A stretch of DNA of 64,000 nucleotides from Nyssa sinensis (Eukaryota; Streptophyta; Magnoliopsida; Cornales; Nyssaceae), in the NCBI GenBank assembly GCA_008638375.1, contig CM018052.1, forward strand, positions 15,156,450 through 15,220,449. Reading direction: 5' to 3'. Shown piece by piece: positions 35,391-46,969 of the stretch. A program made the translations under genes and the position numbers. A model generated the notes under the pieces. It searched no databases, was not told where the DNA came from, and worked only from the letters and a program-made list of their open reading frames with translations. Position 1 is the first letter of the stretch. The number at the start of each line of letters is the position of its first letter.

Positions 35391-38300
35391 AAATTGAGTT
35401 TTGTCCTCAAAACTCAAATGTTCATAATCTAAGAAACTCTATTATCTTATCATGCCAATTTCATCATCATAATTCCCTTGTTAATCTATCTCTTGGACTT
35501 ATTTCTGGCATTCAGATACTATATTCTCAAGCAAGAAAATTTCTTTATACAGGGTTCACAGTTCTTTTGTATCCCTTTTTGTTTTAATTCAATAGTGAAT
35601 TTGAAAGTCAAGGGTTTAACCTTTTAACTTTCTCGAGACCTTTACTCATTGTCTCCACATTTTAGTATTAACATTCTCACGCGTATCTCTTTAGTTTTTA
35701 GATCTATGGCTAGGGGTCTATTACTTTCATTACTCACCTTGAGTCATCTTTTCAGTAACTTGACTATCTCTCCTTGTTACTAGTATCTTGACTAGTTTCA
35801 TGTCTAGTCTTTATATTCATTTCATTTGGTATTAGGTCGTGATTACCTTACTATTCATGGTCTCTCAACTTTCGTTGGCCTCGTATGGTGCATCATGTGC
35901 CAAGTAAAGGTATCTAGTACCTTGATCTTTCCTTTTTCTATCCGTTTCTTTAGTAGTAGTCATAGGAAGTCAATGGTTTAACTAGACTACACCATTTCTA
36001 TCATTTAGAGTATTTTGGTTTCTCATTTAAGTACTTAAGTGTTAGTAAAGACAGAGTTCTTGATAGATTCACATTATTCCACTTCAATTAATATAGAGGC
36101 TTAATATAATAATTTGGAAGAAAAGGTTTAGATTTTCATCTGTCCGAATCTTATACACTGTTGTCTTTCCAATTTCTCCTCCCATTTTTTTTCACAAGTT
36201 CCGCCTTGGATTTACTACATGTGTTCGGTTGCGAGGTTCGCAACGTCACCCATTTAAGTTTCTTTTTGGTGTATTGGACTTCATCTACTTATGACAATTA
36301 TTGTATTTCCCTTTAGCTTTTTCAACGTCATATTCCCTTTTGTTTTCATAAACATCTTTTGGTTCGTGCCAAGACGGTTTACTCGTATTCTTTGTGCATT
36401 ACAATATTTATCCCATGCATGGGTAACCTCAGATTTTTTTTGAAATTTTCAATTGTGATTCTTAATCACGTGTCCATTTCTTGAAGATTTATCAATCCAC
36501 TTTTCATTTCATTTTTGGTATTATTTCATTATTTTTGTACTATTCATTGGTATACCTGCCTTTGTTTTCAGATTCGTGCTCATCCTTTTATGATTTAGAT
36601 AGGTTGAGGAAATCAGTTCCTCCATTTTTTTCACATTATATGCTGGTACGAAGGCCTTTTATTTCTTGCTCACAATCGAGCTTTTCATAGATTTTGATTT
36701 CTCATTCCTTCATGGATTAAAGTATAGTACATATACTTAATTCATTTCTTCTTTAGGTCTTGATAGACTTATTAAAAATTTTTAGGGTAGTCTTTTACCC
36801 CAATCACTGATTCTTTATATGATAGTCTACTTTGAAAGTGTTCTTAACGGTGTTATCATATTTGGTTTACCTTGAATTTTCCACATGAATTAGTCAGTTC
36901 AAATCTCAAAGTCTTATGACTTTTTAATTTATAACCATTATTTTGATTTCACTTATCTTTGCTCAAAAGGGTTGCTCAAATATCTCATTTCTTATGCTCG
37001 TCATCATATTCAGTTTTTCATCATATACTACATTTATCTCCCTAGTCGTTATCAACTTTTTCAAATTTGTTCTTTCAAGAACTTATTCAACCGTATAGGG
37101 AGTTCCTAATACATTTTGTGACTTCATATCATATTTCAGGATTGTTCACATCAATTAGCCATCCCATCATTTTATCGTTACATTTGACATTCAAAGTTTA
37201 TCAAGATTATGTCAAGTTTTTCCTACCATGGAATTTCCCTACTTCCTTAGTTTCACAAATTTAGTTATTCTTACTTTCTACCTCGATCTAAATTATTCTC
37301 GTAGTATCTCAAAGAATTATGTATCACTGTAGCACAGTCGTTGTCCTCACCAGTTTTTCTAGACATTAAACCACAATTTTCGTCTCTTTAATTATCAGAT
37401 CACATTGATCCTCAAAAGTCATTCAGAATCATCAACCATTTATCTCTTGACATAGATTCAGCTAACTCAATAAAGTACTGCCAACAATTGGGTCATATTG
37501 TTACCTAGATCAACAAGATCCATTGAATTTTTCCCAATGATCATTCATCACATCTCAATCTCCTTTAGAACCATCACATATCATAATGTTCACTTGATAG
37601 TCTCGTTCAATCAGTATTTGCCTCCTAATGATTCATTTGCCTTTACCCTATATGACTCATTCAAGAATCCTCATATTTCTGATATGTTATCAATCCATCT
37701 AGAGTCTCAAACTCCTCACGTTGCTATTCATTAAGTCTTTCTCAGACCATCTCTCATATAGATTTGTTGTTAAATCCACCGACTTTTCAAGATTTCACAA
37801 TCTCAATTGTTTGTCACCTTATATCTTCCAAAAAAGCATTAACTGTTGCCCTTGCTCAAATGATAGTTTCCTCCAATTCATTGATCAATTCACAGTTTAA
37901 TAACTTAAGAATCATCAACCTCGACACTGGTATGATTCTTCCCAAGAATTCTTAACCTTTTCCCTTAAGCATACTACTTACTCCCAATAGTCACCATTTA
38001 TTTGATCATCTCAATCGTCCAAGAAACATCAAAGTCAGTCATAGCATAGTCTTTATTTAAACAAGCTATCGTCTTCCAAAAGTCACCAATCATTTAACTA
38101 TTTAAATCATCAGATTCTTAGTTCTTTTAAAGATATCTAATCGGTAAATAACCGTATACTTATGATCTGTACCTCATATGCTCTATTTACATCATTCGTG
38201 AATAATGATTTCCTCGTAGTACCTCAAAAATCATATATCATCTCAATTTCATGGTTTCTCTAAATGATTTACTACCAGTTCAGTCTTTACGATCATTTAG

Positions 38301-39049
38301 ATCACATTAATCTCTAATAGATATTCAGAATCATTTATCATTTACCCTCATCTAACTTGATAGAGTATTGACTACAATCGGATCACACATCATCTTAGAT
38401 CACAAGCTTCATTAAATTTCTTCCTAATATTTATTCATCACATGTCAGTCACTTTTCAAAGTCATCAAATTTCATAAGGTTAATCTTGACAATCTCGCTC
38501 ATTTAGTAATTGTCTTCAAGACTCTATTCATCTTTACCCTATCAGGGTCTACTTGTAACTTACTCAAGAATTTTCATACTTCTGGTACATCATTAATTTA
38601 TTTAGAGTATCAACTCCTCCTGTAATTATCTATTAAGTTTCTTTCAGATTATTTCTCATTCAAGCCTCATTTATTTATCTATCACCTTTATCGAAAGTGT
38701 CATTCCTCGAGAATCCTCATCGTTTATCTTTAAACATGCTATTATTCCCTAAAGGTCACTATTTACTTAATCATCTTAATTGTGCAAGAATCACCGATTT
38801 CCATCATAACATTTAGTCTTTTCCCCCAATATGTAGTATTCATCAATGATAAACCTCTCGATGGTATTGAAACAATTAACATGTAACCTAGGGGTTCTGT
38901 TTCTAAGTTCAACGTAGTAGTAAATGCGGGAACTATAAATCACTACGCAGAGTCAATATTTAACAATATGTGGGCAGATTGTAAACAACTGGAAAATACT
39001 TGCGACTACTAGTACAGTAGCCCGATCATCCCCCAGTGGTGTTTTTGAG
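35391..39049 (-). other. Noncoding internal region with a degenerate direct duplication
   Basis: About 3.6 kb, pyrimidine-biased on the plus strand (purine-rich in the element's own sense), with no reading frame of a retroviral domain on either strand. Two segments parallel each other: about 37290-38060 and about 38205-38830. They share CTCGTAGTA(T/C)CTCAAA, AGATCACATT, ATTCAGAATCAT, ATTCATCACAT, CTTTACCCTAT and TTTCTCAGA/TTTCAGAT landmarks in the same order. It may be spacer or packaging sequence. Confidence 0.6.
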
Positions 39050-39085
39050 ACATTCACCTTGGTGGACTTTTAGGCAGTTAGGGCA
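39050..39085 (-). pseudogene. gag zinc knuckle remnant
   Basis: The minus-strand frame reads CPNCLKVHQGEC, the CX2CX3HX3C knuckle typical of gag in plant Ty3/gypsy elements. It is preceded by RVNYDDRGIIK and followed by LKNTTGG and a stop. The frame is shifted by one base from the gag start at 39320. Zinc knuckles bind the packaged RNA. Confidence 0.75.
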
Positions 39086-39140
39086 TTTAATTATGCCTCT
39101 ATCGTCATAATTGACCCTTTTTGGCAAATTCCTTCTCGCC

Positions 39141-39320
39141 TCATTTTATGGTATTTGCTGGTGCCACTACGTCATTGTAAGTGGTTAACCGTTGGGGCCT
39201 GATTCTGGGTAGAGCCTTGGTGACTTTTTTCGTAAGGCATTTTATCATGTCCAATCGGTCTAACTGATCCATCGCAATCGGAGGATTCCTGGCTATCAGC
39301 ATATTCCTGGTGTTAACCAT
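39141..39320 (-). pseudogene. gag N-terminal remnant of TR-GAG-like element
   Basis: A 59-codon minus-strand frame beginning MVNTRNMLIARNPPIAMDQL, a start style (MVNTR) common in plant Ty3/gypsy gag, about 130 bases inside the primer binding site. It is basic and helical-looking (LDMIKCLTKKVTKAL). It ends in TGA 18 codons before the zinc knuckle, which continues in a neighbouring frame. Together they would give only about 95 residues, far shorter than a complete gag. This is either a decayed gag or a much reduced one. Confidence 0.65.
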
Positions 39321-39450
39321 TTTTGTAAACGATAACTAGCTAAGGTATACAAAATTTAATGGTTAATGTTCTCTATTGACTCATTCTTAGACTTTAACAG
39401 TTCTAGTACTCTAATCCTGTCTCCCATGACTCACTAGAACCTAAGACTCT

Positions 39451-39462
39451 GCTCTGATACCA
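39451..39462 (-). other. Primer binding site (initiator Met tRNA type)
   Basis: TGGTATCAGAGC on the minus strand lies three bases inside the 5' LTR. It is the standard plant Ty3/gypsy primer site, complementary to the 3' end of initiator methionine tRNA. Confidence 0.92.
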
Positions 39463-39465
39463 TTC

Positions 39466-41832
39466 TGTCACGACCCAAAACCCACCATGCGGATCTCGTG
39501 TCGCGGGGTCAGCCTAATAGCCGTCCCTACTTTTTCTTTCCTTATATCCATGACAACAATATATGATGCAACCTTAAACAATAAATTAGTGGAAGTTTTA
39601 ATATAAATATTGTTTAACAATGGAAAAATGTAAACTGACATAAACTTAAACATGATGTCACTCTTAAGTGGTGAGTACATAGGAGAGACTACATTACATC
39701 TAGCATATTCCTCAAATTATCCCCCTATGCTCTTGGACTCTTACTGTGCTCCTACAGCATCCTTACCCGAAATATAGTAAGTTGGGGTAAGCTAAACGAA
39801 ACACAGTAAGTAAAGCCCATCTCCGACACGGGTTAGAGTTAGCATAGAAAGAATATAAGCTCATAGGATTAACATGATAGCCAATCATGAAATCAATTGC
39901 AGTTAACAGTAAAATGCCACAATGGCCAATGAACAGTAAGTCACAATAAGCAAGCATGAGTAAAGGTATAGCATGAACATGGAAAACTCAATAACATTAG
40001 TCAACATAAGAATATTGCCATAATAAATCGGTCATAATCAAGTACAATCAATGAATGAACTGTCAACATAGAATTATTCATAGGGAATGGAAACATTTTA
40101 TGAATCCAATAAACGTAAACATCTCAGTCAAACATAAGTGATGCATTTACTCTGTTTAGGGTTTGGTAGACCCTCGGTCTTTTGGGGCCCGGCATACCTC
40201 CTTAACATGAATGCATATAAAATTCCCTCAAAACTCAATGCGTAAAAATGCCATCATTGCCATATGTCCGTTCATGGACTCGAACCGTAGGTCTTGTCAA
40301 TTAGATAGCATCAGAAGGATATTGTGACTTAGCAAAAATCTGGCATTCATAATAAATCATGATTCTTTTGTGATTCCGTAAGAAATACATAGAAATGGAA
40401 TATCATGCAATGGACATATAACAATAGGCCTTTCAAGGCACAGTACAACATAGCAATCATGATATAGCAGTCAATAACCATCCACAAGATAGGACATTAT
40501 CAATTGTGGAACAATAAACATTTGGTACGTTCAAGAGTACAAAATTGGCAATAATGGAATGAACGTGGCTTGAAAGACCACGTGTAATAGATAAGGGTTT
40601 ACTTACCTTTTATCCGTGTGATCTACCTCAGTATTCTGTGACTTTTTCTTTTCCATTTGAGTTCCCTATCATTCAGTAAACATGTTTCAGTTCTAATGCT
40701 ATTCATCAAATTTTATACTTTGTTACTATAATTATCTCTTTTACTGATTTTGACTCTACCATTGAGTCCAGAATGTCGAATAAAGTCAGTTTACGCTTTC
40801 ACGGTTTCCAATTTGGACCTTTATACCGAAAAGGGCAAAATGGTCATTTTACATGTCTTTATTTTTTGGGACCCAATTTCACAAATCGAACTTCACCGTT
40901 GAGTCCAGAATGTTTGAATTAATAAATATTCACTATTTATTTAGTTTAATCGAAGTCTATATGACTCACATTTAACTTAGGGGCATTTGGTCATTTTGGC
41001 ATTTCTACGGGTATTTTATTTTTTGGGACTCTGTCTCATTCAATGGACTTCCCTATTTGCTAATTTTAGACATCAAAAGCTATTTTAATAATTAACTAAT
41101 TTAATTAATTACACTAACTAATTATATATTAGATATATATATATATATATTTCTCATAAATATAAACAAGTGCCCTTGTGGCATGGTGGTGGCGTGTGGG
41201 GGATAAGTGCCCACACGCCATGTGGTCTAGGGTTCGACTCACGGCTACTGCATTTCACCCCCCCCCCAATTTTTCCAAAATCAATTTCAAGTTTGAAATT
41301 GAAACAAGAACAAAACGGTGCAGTTTAGGTTTTCCCTTCACTGGGCCTAGGCGGGTCCTGACCCGACTCGACCCGACCTGAGGACCGACCCGGCTTGGCA
41401 GCCCCCCTTTCTTCTTCCCCCTTACGCTTTTTTGGTGACCTGAACAGTGTAGTTCTGATCACCTTCTCCGGCTCCAGTGACCGGACTGCACTCACATATA
41501 TATATATATATATTTTTGTTTTTTCTTGATTTTAAGGCCAATTTTCACATCTAAATACCATAAAACATGATTTAAGGCCTATATATATATATATATCAAT
41601 CTAAGCCTCTAAAACACATTAAAATCTAATGTTTTCAAATTTTACATTTTTCAATAAATCCATTTTTCTCCCTCATTTCTTCATTGTTTCATTCGATATC
41701 ATAACATACAGCTTTAACGGTTCGGGTTTATTCTGATATTACATTCATGGGATCGGTCTGCCTCGGTATTATTATTTGACTCTTTTTGGACATTTTTGGA
41801 ATTAGTCCTATTTATTTGGTCGGGGTGTTACA
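39466..41832 (-). repeat. 5' LTR of the TR-GAG-like element (promoter segment missing)
   Basis: A direct repeat of 32412-35377, running on the minus strand from TGTAACACCCCGACC to GGTCGTGACA. It is about 600 bases shorter. The joint near 41690 (TTGTTT next to CATTCGATATC) corresponds to the loss of the segment equivalent to 34629-35233. A smaller deletion (ACTTCACCATTGGGTCCAGA block) is also seen near 41047. The tRNA-like stretch and the poly-C run are kept (41170-41268). Confidence 0.88.
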
Positions 41833-41955
41833 AAAGTCCTATGGCGACATCATGGCCTTGAGGAGGCCACATGGGAACATGAGGGCAAGATTTGCAACAA
41901 ATATCCCGATTGATTTGCTAAACAAGGTATGTTCTAAATTTTGAGAATGAAATTT
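41833..41955 (+). pseudogene. Chromovirus polyprotein C-terminus (chromodomain-like), right part
   Basis: This resumes the frame broken at 32411. After removing the insertion and one AAAGT, the codons read continuously ...LVKVLWRHHGLEEATWE, then HEGKICNKYPD, followed by a stop. The W-x(8)-E-E-A-T-W-E pattern is that of the chromodomain-like tail of Tekay-type chromoviruses. That tail is thought to direct integration to heterochromatin through histone marks. Confidence 0.8.
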
Positions 41956-41959
41956 TTCT

Positions 41960-41972
41960 AAGGGGGAGAGAA
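41960..41972 (+). other. Polypurine tract of the chromovirus
   Basis: AAGGGGGAGAGAA directly abuts TGTAAAGACCC, the LTR start at 41973. It primes plus-strand DNA synthesis in active elements. Confidence 0.85.
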
Positions 41973-44214
41973 TGTAAAGACCCAAAAAAAATTTTCTAAT
42001 TTGAAAAATATAAAATGATGATAATGAAAATAATAATGTGAAATTGGATTAAGAATTTAAGTAAAAAGACTAAAAAAGGCTTGGAAATTAAAAGGGAGGA
42101 AAAGAAACAAGGGAAGGCATAAGGGGGATTTCACCTCTTGTCATACTTTTGGCTTTATAAAGCCATCCTTATACACCCAAAACACACACTAAAAATACAC
42201 ACACACATTCATGTAAAAGAGGGAAAGAGGGAGAGAAATAGAGAAATAGAGAAAGAGAAAAGGGAGAAAAGAAGAAGAAAAATTAGGGCTTTTGGGGAAT
42301 TTCTTGGAGAATCATCAAGGCGCTTAAAAGAAATTGGAAGATTGTTCAAGGGTTAGGGTCTCTTGGCACATGCACTTCTAAGCTTGAAGTTGGGATTTTG
42401 AAGAATCCAACCAAGAACAAAGTTAGGGTTCTACCACAACTTGAAGAATTTGAGGTAGGGAATTTCTAAACCTAGGTATAGGACTTATGTAGATAGGTAT
42501 ACCATGCATCTATCTCATCTCTTGCTATAAGATTGTTCATTTTTGAATATTTGGGTGCATGTTGCATGTACGTTGAAATTCCATGTATTGGTTGCTTTCA
42601 TGCTATGAAATGACTTGCTTTTACCTCGTCTTACTATCAAATGTAGTCCCGGTTGAATGCGAAAAGGATTGGTTGGTGAAATCATAAAATGGGTTTACTT
42701 GTATCATACATGATATTATAAAGTGCACAATAAGTGTTTGTGGAAATGTCTAAATAGATCTTTGATGTGAATTTATGATGATTGAATGAAATTATATGAA
42801 TGGTTAACTATCTTGATGAATCTAACATGAATTATGCATATAAATGTGGATAATAAGCCCTTGAAAATATGAGAATGGAAACTTGAAAAGTACTGAACAT
42901 TAGGCTAGAGTTTGCACTTACTTGGAGTTTTCTTTGGTGTTCGGGATGGTGTCTCCCATCGACTTGTGGGTCATAAACCCACACAGGTGGTCGTATGTCT
43001 CCATCGAGTTAGTAACCCGTAAAGCACATAAGACTTACCAAGGACTGACTAGTAATATAGTCTTGGAATTAAGACTTGAGAGAATGGAAATTGAAACTTT
43101 GAGATAATTGAAAGAACATAAATGAATGAAATCCTCAATTGTGGAATTATGTGTATTGTTTCACTTGATGATGCTTCCTTTTGATAGTTACATGCTTTAA
43201 CATGTGAGAGCTTAGTTATTCTTTAGATCCTTGCTTGTTGATGATGCATGCTTAATGAGCACTTGATTGTCACTACATGTGGACAAGCATGCACGTGCCA
43301 CCACACGTTCTTAACTTGGTTTAGATTTCTCCTACTGGGGTTATTATACTGACCCCTTCTAGATGCAGGAGTGGGAAAAAAGATGGTCATGAGTTAAAGA
43401 ATCCTTTGATGCTATTCTTGGAAAACCTCATTTTTGTATATTGGGTGACCCTTCTTAAGTGGAGGCTTATAATGACTTTCATTTTTAAACATATATGTGC
43501 TTGTAGTGGGTCATATTTTGGGTAACACTTGAAGGTGCATAGACTAGTAACACAAATGACAAATGTAAGCATATGTCAACTTGGTCCATGTATATCTTAT
43601 TCTCTTTGAAAGACTTGTTTATATTCAAATGCTTCACTAATAAAGCATGTTGGTGTAGGTAAACTTGTTTCAAAGGGGATTAAGATGAAGATGTAGTTAT
43701 CAATTTATTTTATGTATGTCAAAAGTGGAAAGGAATGAAACTTGAACCATTGAATCTTGTAAATTGTTTCTTACTAATTGAAGATGATATTGATTGTCCT
43801 ATGAATGCTAGGTTATGAAATGAATGTTGAATGAAATGAATATAGATATTTATGACTCTTGAAAATCAGGTTGAACCAAGAAAATGAGGTAAAACAAGTC
43901 AAGTTTTCAAAACAGGCCAAAGCAAGGAACCTAGGCCTGATCATCACACGTTAGTTCCTATCGGCACTAGGAGGTGGAAAACCCCCCCTCAGTGTGCCGA
44001 TCGGCACTGTGAGATGGACCTGACCACCTCTCTTCCTATTTTATCAGTTTGGCTTTCAGGCAAACTTTTCGCCACCCAATTTGCTTCCAATGGACTATTT
44101 ATCTTAAATAAAGGTAAGTGAACATATTTTATATTTAATTACCTCACCTTAGAGTTGCTTGGAAATGGGGTCACTCACCTCACCCTCGGGCTTCCTTAGT
44201 TTCGAGGTGTAACA
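41973..44214 (+). repeat. 3' LTR of the chromovirus
   Basis: It runs from TGTAAAGACCCAAAAAA to TTCGAGGTGTAACA (2,242 bases) directly after the polypurine tract. It contains a TATA box near 42154, a purine-rich leader with many GAGAAA phrases (42217-42290) and the GGTGGTCGTATGTCTCCATCG stretch (near 42986) shared with the element X LTR (near 998 and 26163). The five following bases are TATTC; no partner LTR or matching duplication is found upstream in the window. Confidence 0.82.
42152..42162 (+). promoter_or_regulatory. LTR TATA box
   Basis: GCTTTATAAAG precedes a CCTTATACACCC stretch about 20 bases on and a purine-rich leader, the usual arrangement of an LTR promoter. Confidence 0.5.
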
Positions 44215-46969
44215 TATTCATATTGCAAGAAAAGAATATTCAAGGTTTGGTTACTAAAACAAAGCCATCTTAAAACAGATTTTTCTCCCTTTCCTTTTTT
44301 GTTTTTGGTCATGGAAAACAAATAAGAAGCAAAGAGAAAAATTCATGTTTCCAGTTAAGAAAATACTTCTATATTATTGACATATTCTTAGTTGTAAATT
44401 TTTTAAAAAAAAAGAAAAGAAAAGTATTCTTTTGAGGACTACATCACAAACTTGTTATTTTACCATCAATGTTTCTTATTAGTTAAGTTACAAACAACAT
44501 TTTGATGATTAATAATTGAGAAAAGTTAAATTCATTAATTAAGAAAATTGCTAAGTGTTAAAAATTTTAATTATTATTAGCCAAATATACCACTTTCTGT
44601 GTATTTTAGATATTATCTCTTCCTCTTCTTTAGTTAAAAATTAGTTCAAATCCTGGTAGAGGGACATGGGACTAAGAAGGTTATGACTGCCCCTTGTGTT
44701 AGGGTTCTTGGTAATAAGGATTTATATATTTTGGCTAAGTTGAAATTTTGTTAGAAATTGTAAAACAATTCACCTACAGTTAATTGTCATTTTATTCTAT
44801 AGTGAAATATAAATCAAGGTTGTGGAAATTAATGAAAAATTAGTATGTTGAGTTGGACTTCTTATGTTAATTAGTTAATTTTCTTGTATGTTTCACCAAT
44901 TAAAGACCTAAGATTGAACACCATTTTCGATCAGTTATAAAGACTTAACTATTTCACATGTTATAAACCATATAATCGGCTAATGTGCAGCTTAAGAGCA
45001 TAACTCATAAATCGTATATACACACACAAATATTCATATGCTTATCCACCCAAGCTATCAAATTGATAAATGATTTAATATCCACCCAAGCTTTTTAATT
45101 TATCAAGCCTTTCCATAAAGAAAATATTAATATATTGTTTGGTTGCGAAGAAAAGGAAAATAAAAAATTATGTTCTCTCTCTTTTCCTTATTTTTCTTGG
45201 CAACCTTTCCTACAACAGCTAAAAGCCTCAGCTAAGCACCAACATCGGCAGGTACATTAACAAAGAAGGCCAAAACAGGGATCCCATCAACATACACACA
45301 AGAACTTATGACCAAACTAGAATTTTAGATTGAAAGAAAAAGAATTACCTCTACTACGGTAGAAGGTAGGGTTTCTCGATAGATGAAATCCATAAACACC
45401 AAATCTGAAACCAATATGTAAATGCGAAAATGAGAGACACCACCGATTCTATTATATTATACAAGTGTATCACCTATGCGAAAATGAAGAGACCACCAAT
45501 TTTCAATATATGTTGGTAAATTTTTTGAAAATCGAGAAAATAAGATCTTTGCCAAGAGAATTTGTTCAAAAATAGAGTTAAAACTCACAGAATTATACTC
45601 GTTGACGTGATCGAGTTCTCTGTCAGCACCGAAGCTATTTGACAAAGCTATAGGGTTTCAATGCAAAATGAGAATTCAAGGTGTATACTTAGGTGCTCCT
45701 TCACACGACAATGGGAGTTTCAGTGATTGAATTATCTACAGCTAAGAGATGATTTTTGATATAGTGAGGCTCTAGAGACAATGTGAGTTTGGGACTTTTG
45801 GTAATGGTGGAAGTGACTGCTATTTCCAGTTAAAATTGTTCATGTTTCACTCTACAATCGCCCGTCTCCTTTTTGCATTTCTATAAATCGATCGCAATCA
45901 GAAGGTGAATAGGTTTTCTATGTTGGGGGCACGGGATTTGGAAGAGATGGTTTTTAATAAAATTAATTTCATTATGGCGGTTCAATATAAGCCTCTAGTC
46001 CTTAGCTTAATAACTTTATTATTAATTAATCCATGTTTTTTATGTTTTTAGTGTAAAGGACATCTTTTTAAACTTTCGTATTTTGAAGTACATCATATAT
46101 TACGTGGCATATTGCATTCATATTTTCATAACGAATTTACCCTTTTTCCTTTTGTTTTCCATGCATTACTGAATTCCATTCCATAAGTGTTGGTGATTGA
46201 AACTTTTTGTAGTTAGATTTTTTTACTTGTTTTTTGATTTCTGACGCATTCCTTATCTATTTTTGGTAATATTAGTTTCATCTTTTTTTTTTTAATTGGA
46301 TCTTATCACGCAGTTTCTTCTCCACATATTATTATCTGTGGCTTCACGAGTTTTTGACCTTTTCTCCTTCGTTCCTTCTTTGAATTGGATCTTATCACAT
46401 CCTTTCACCTTCACAAGTTTATTACATGTTGATTTTGTTCGAATTTTCTTCGTTCGATTTTTTTATTTAGGATCAGAATTATTCAGCTTCCTGATCATTT
46501 GCAGGTATGTGAGTATATATTTTTTTTCCGATATTTCTCTCACTACTTTTACTTTTGATAATGATTTTATTTTAAATTCATAACCAGTTTTTAATCATAA
46601 AGTGTTTATACTATAGAAATCCATATATTTTTATGTTTAACTTCTGTTTTTTATTATTTGTATATTTTCACAGTTTATTGAGGATGTAATGTCATAGGCA
46701 TGCATATGTTTATATTTAATACATTATACCCCTTTTTTTTTTTTACTATTTGTAGAATTTCGCAGTCTATTTTACGAAGTAATATAATAGGAATGCATGT
46801 TTTGTTTAATTTTCTGTTTATCTTTATTTTTTTATTATTTGAACAATTTCATAGTTTATTGAAGGAGTAATATCATTTGTTTACACTGTATTTTTTACAA
46901 AGTGATATGGATCATTCGTTACTAATGATGGTAAAACATGAAAATTGTACAACTGTTTTTTGCTAGTGC
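44215..46969. other. Unassigned AT-rich interval upstream of the MULE transposase
   Basis: No coding frame with a recognisable family. A GGTTGCGAAGAAAAGG ... TTTTTCTTGGCAACC imperfect inverted repeat lies at 45143-45205. On the minus strand, TAGTAGAGGTAATTC (about 45344-45358) looks like a splice donor, and intron-like T-rich DNA follows. The right part (46100-46960) is T-rich and may be the 5' untranslated or intron region of the MULE. A long terminal inverted repeat would be expected here if the MULE were complete, but its partner side lies beyond 54607, which is interrupted. Confidence 0.35.

Larger units (their letters stand above)
32412..41832 (-). mobile_element. Complete non-autonomous LTR retrotransposon, TR-GAG-like
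   Basis: The flanks carry the 5-bp duplication AAAGT (32407-32411 and 41833-41837). On the minus strand the order is: 5' LTR (41832-39466), TTC-free spacer of three bases, primer binding site TGGTATCAGAGC (39462-39451, initiator Met tRNA type), gag remnant, about 3.6 kb without coding capacity, polypurine tract AAGGGGGGTAGAA (35390-35378) and 3' LTR (35377-32412). Only a short gag-like start and one zinc knuckle are found, with no protease, reverse transcriptase or integrase. This layout matches the TR-GAG class of plant Ty3/gypsy derivatives, which depend on enzymes from other elements. Its ends are related to family 1. It inserted into the chromodomain-like tail of the surrounding chromovirus. 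Confidence 0.88.
27961..44214 (+). mobile_element. Ty3/gypsy chromovirus, 5'-truncated, with nested LTR element
   Basis: Order on the plus strand: gag, zinc knuckle, protease, reverse transcriptase, RNase H, integrase, chromodomain-like tail, polypurine tract and 3' LTR. This is the Ty3/gypsy order, and the tail (VLDTREQVL ... EEATWEHEGKICNKYP) suggests a plant chromovirus of the Tekay/Del type. No 5' LTR or primer binding site is found, and gag starts abruptly near 27960, so the 5' part was lost. Full-length relatives would have matching LTRs at both sides. Without the 9.4-kb insertion at 32412-41832 the remnant is about 6.8 kb. Many stops and frameshifts show it is long dead. Confidence 0.85.

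Noticed and set aside
42138..42356. Plus-strand frame rich in Lys, Arg and Glu
   Set aside because: It is the purine-rich leader of the chromovirus LTR just after the TATA box; it has no gag-like motif and LTR leaders often show such frames.
44640..44680. Box B-like GTTCAAATCCTGG
   Set aside because: No box A at a suitable distance and no clover-leaf pairing; it is a chance match.
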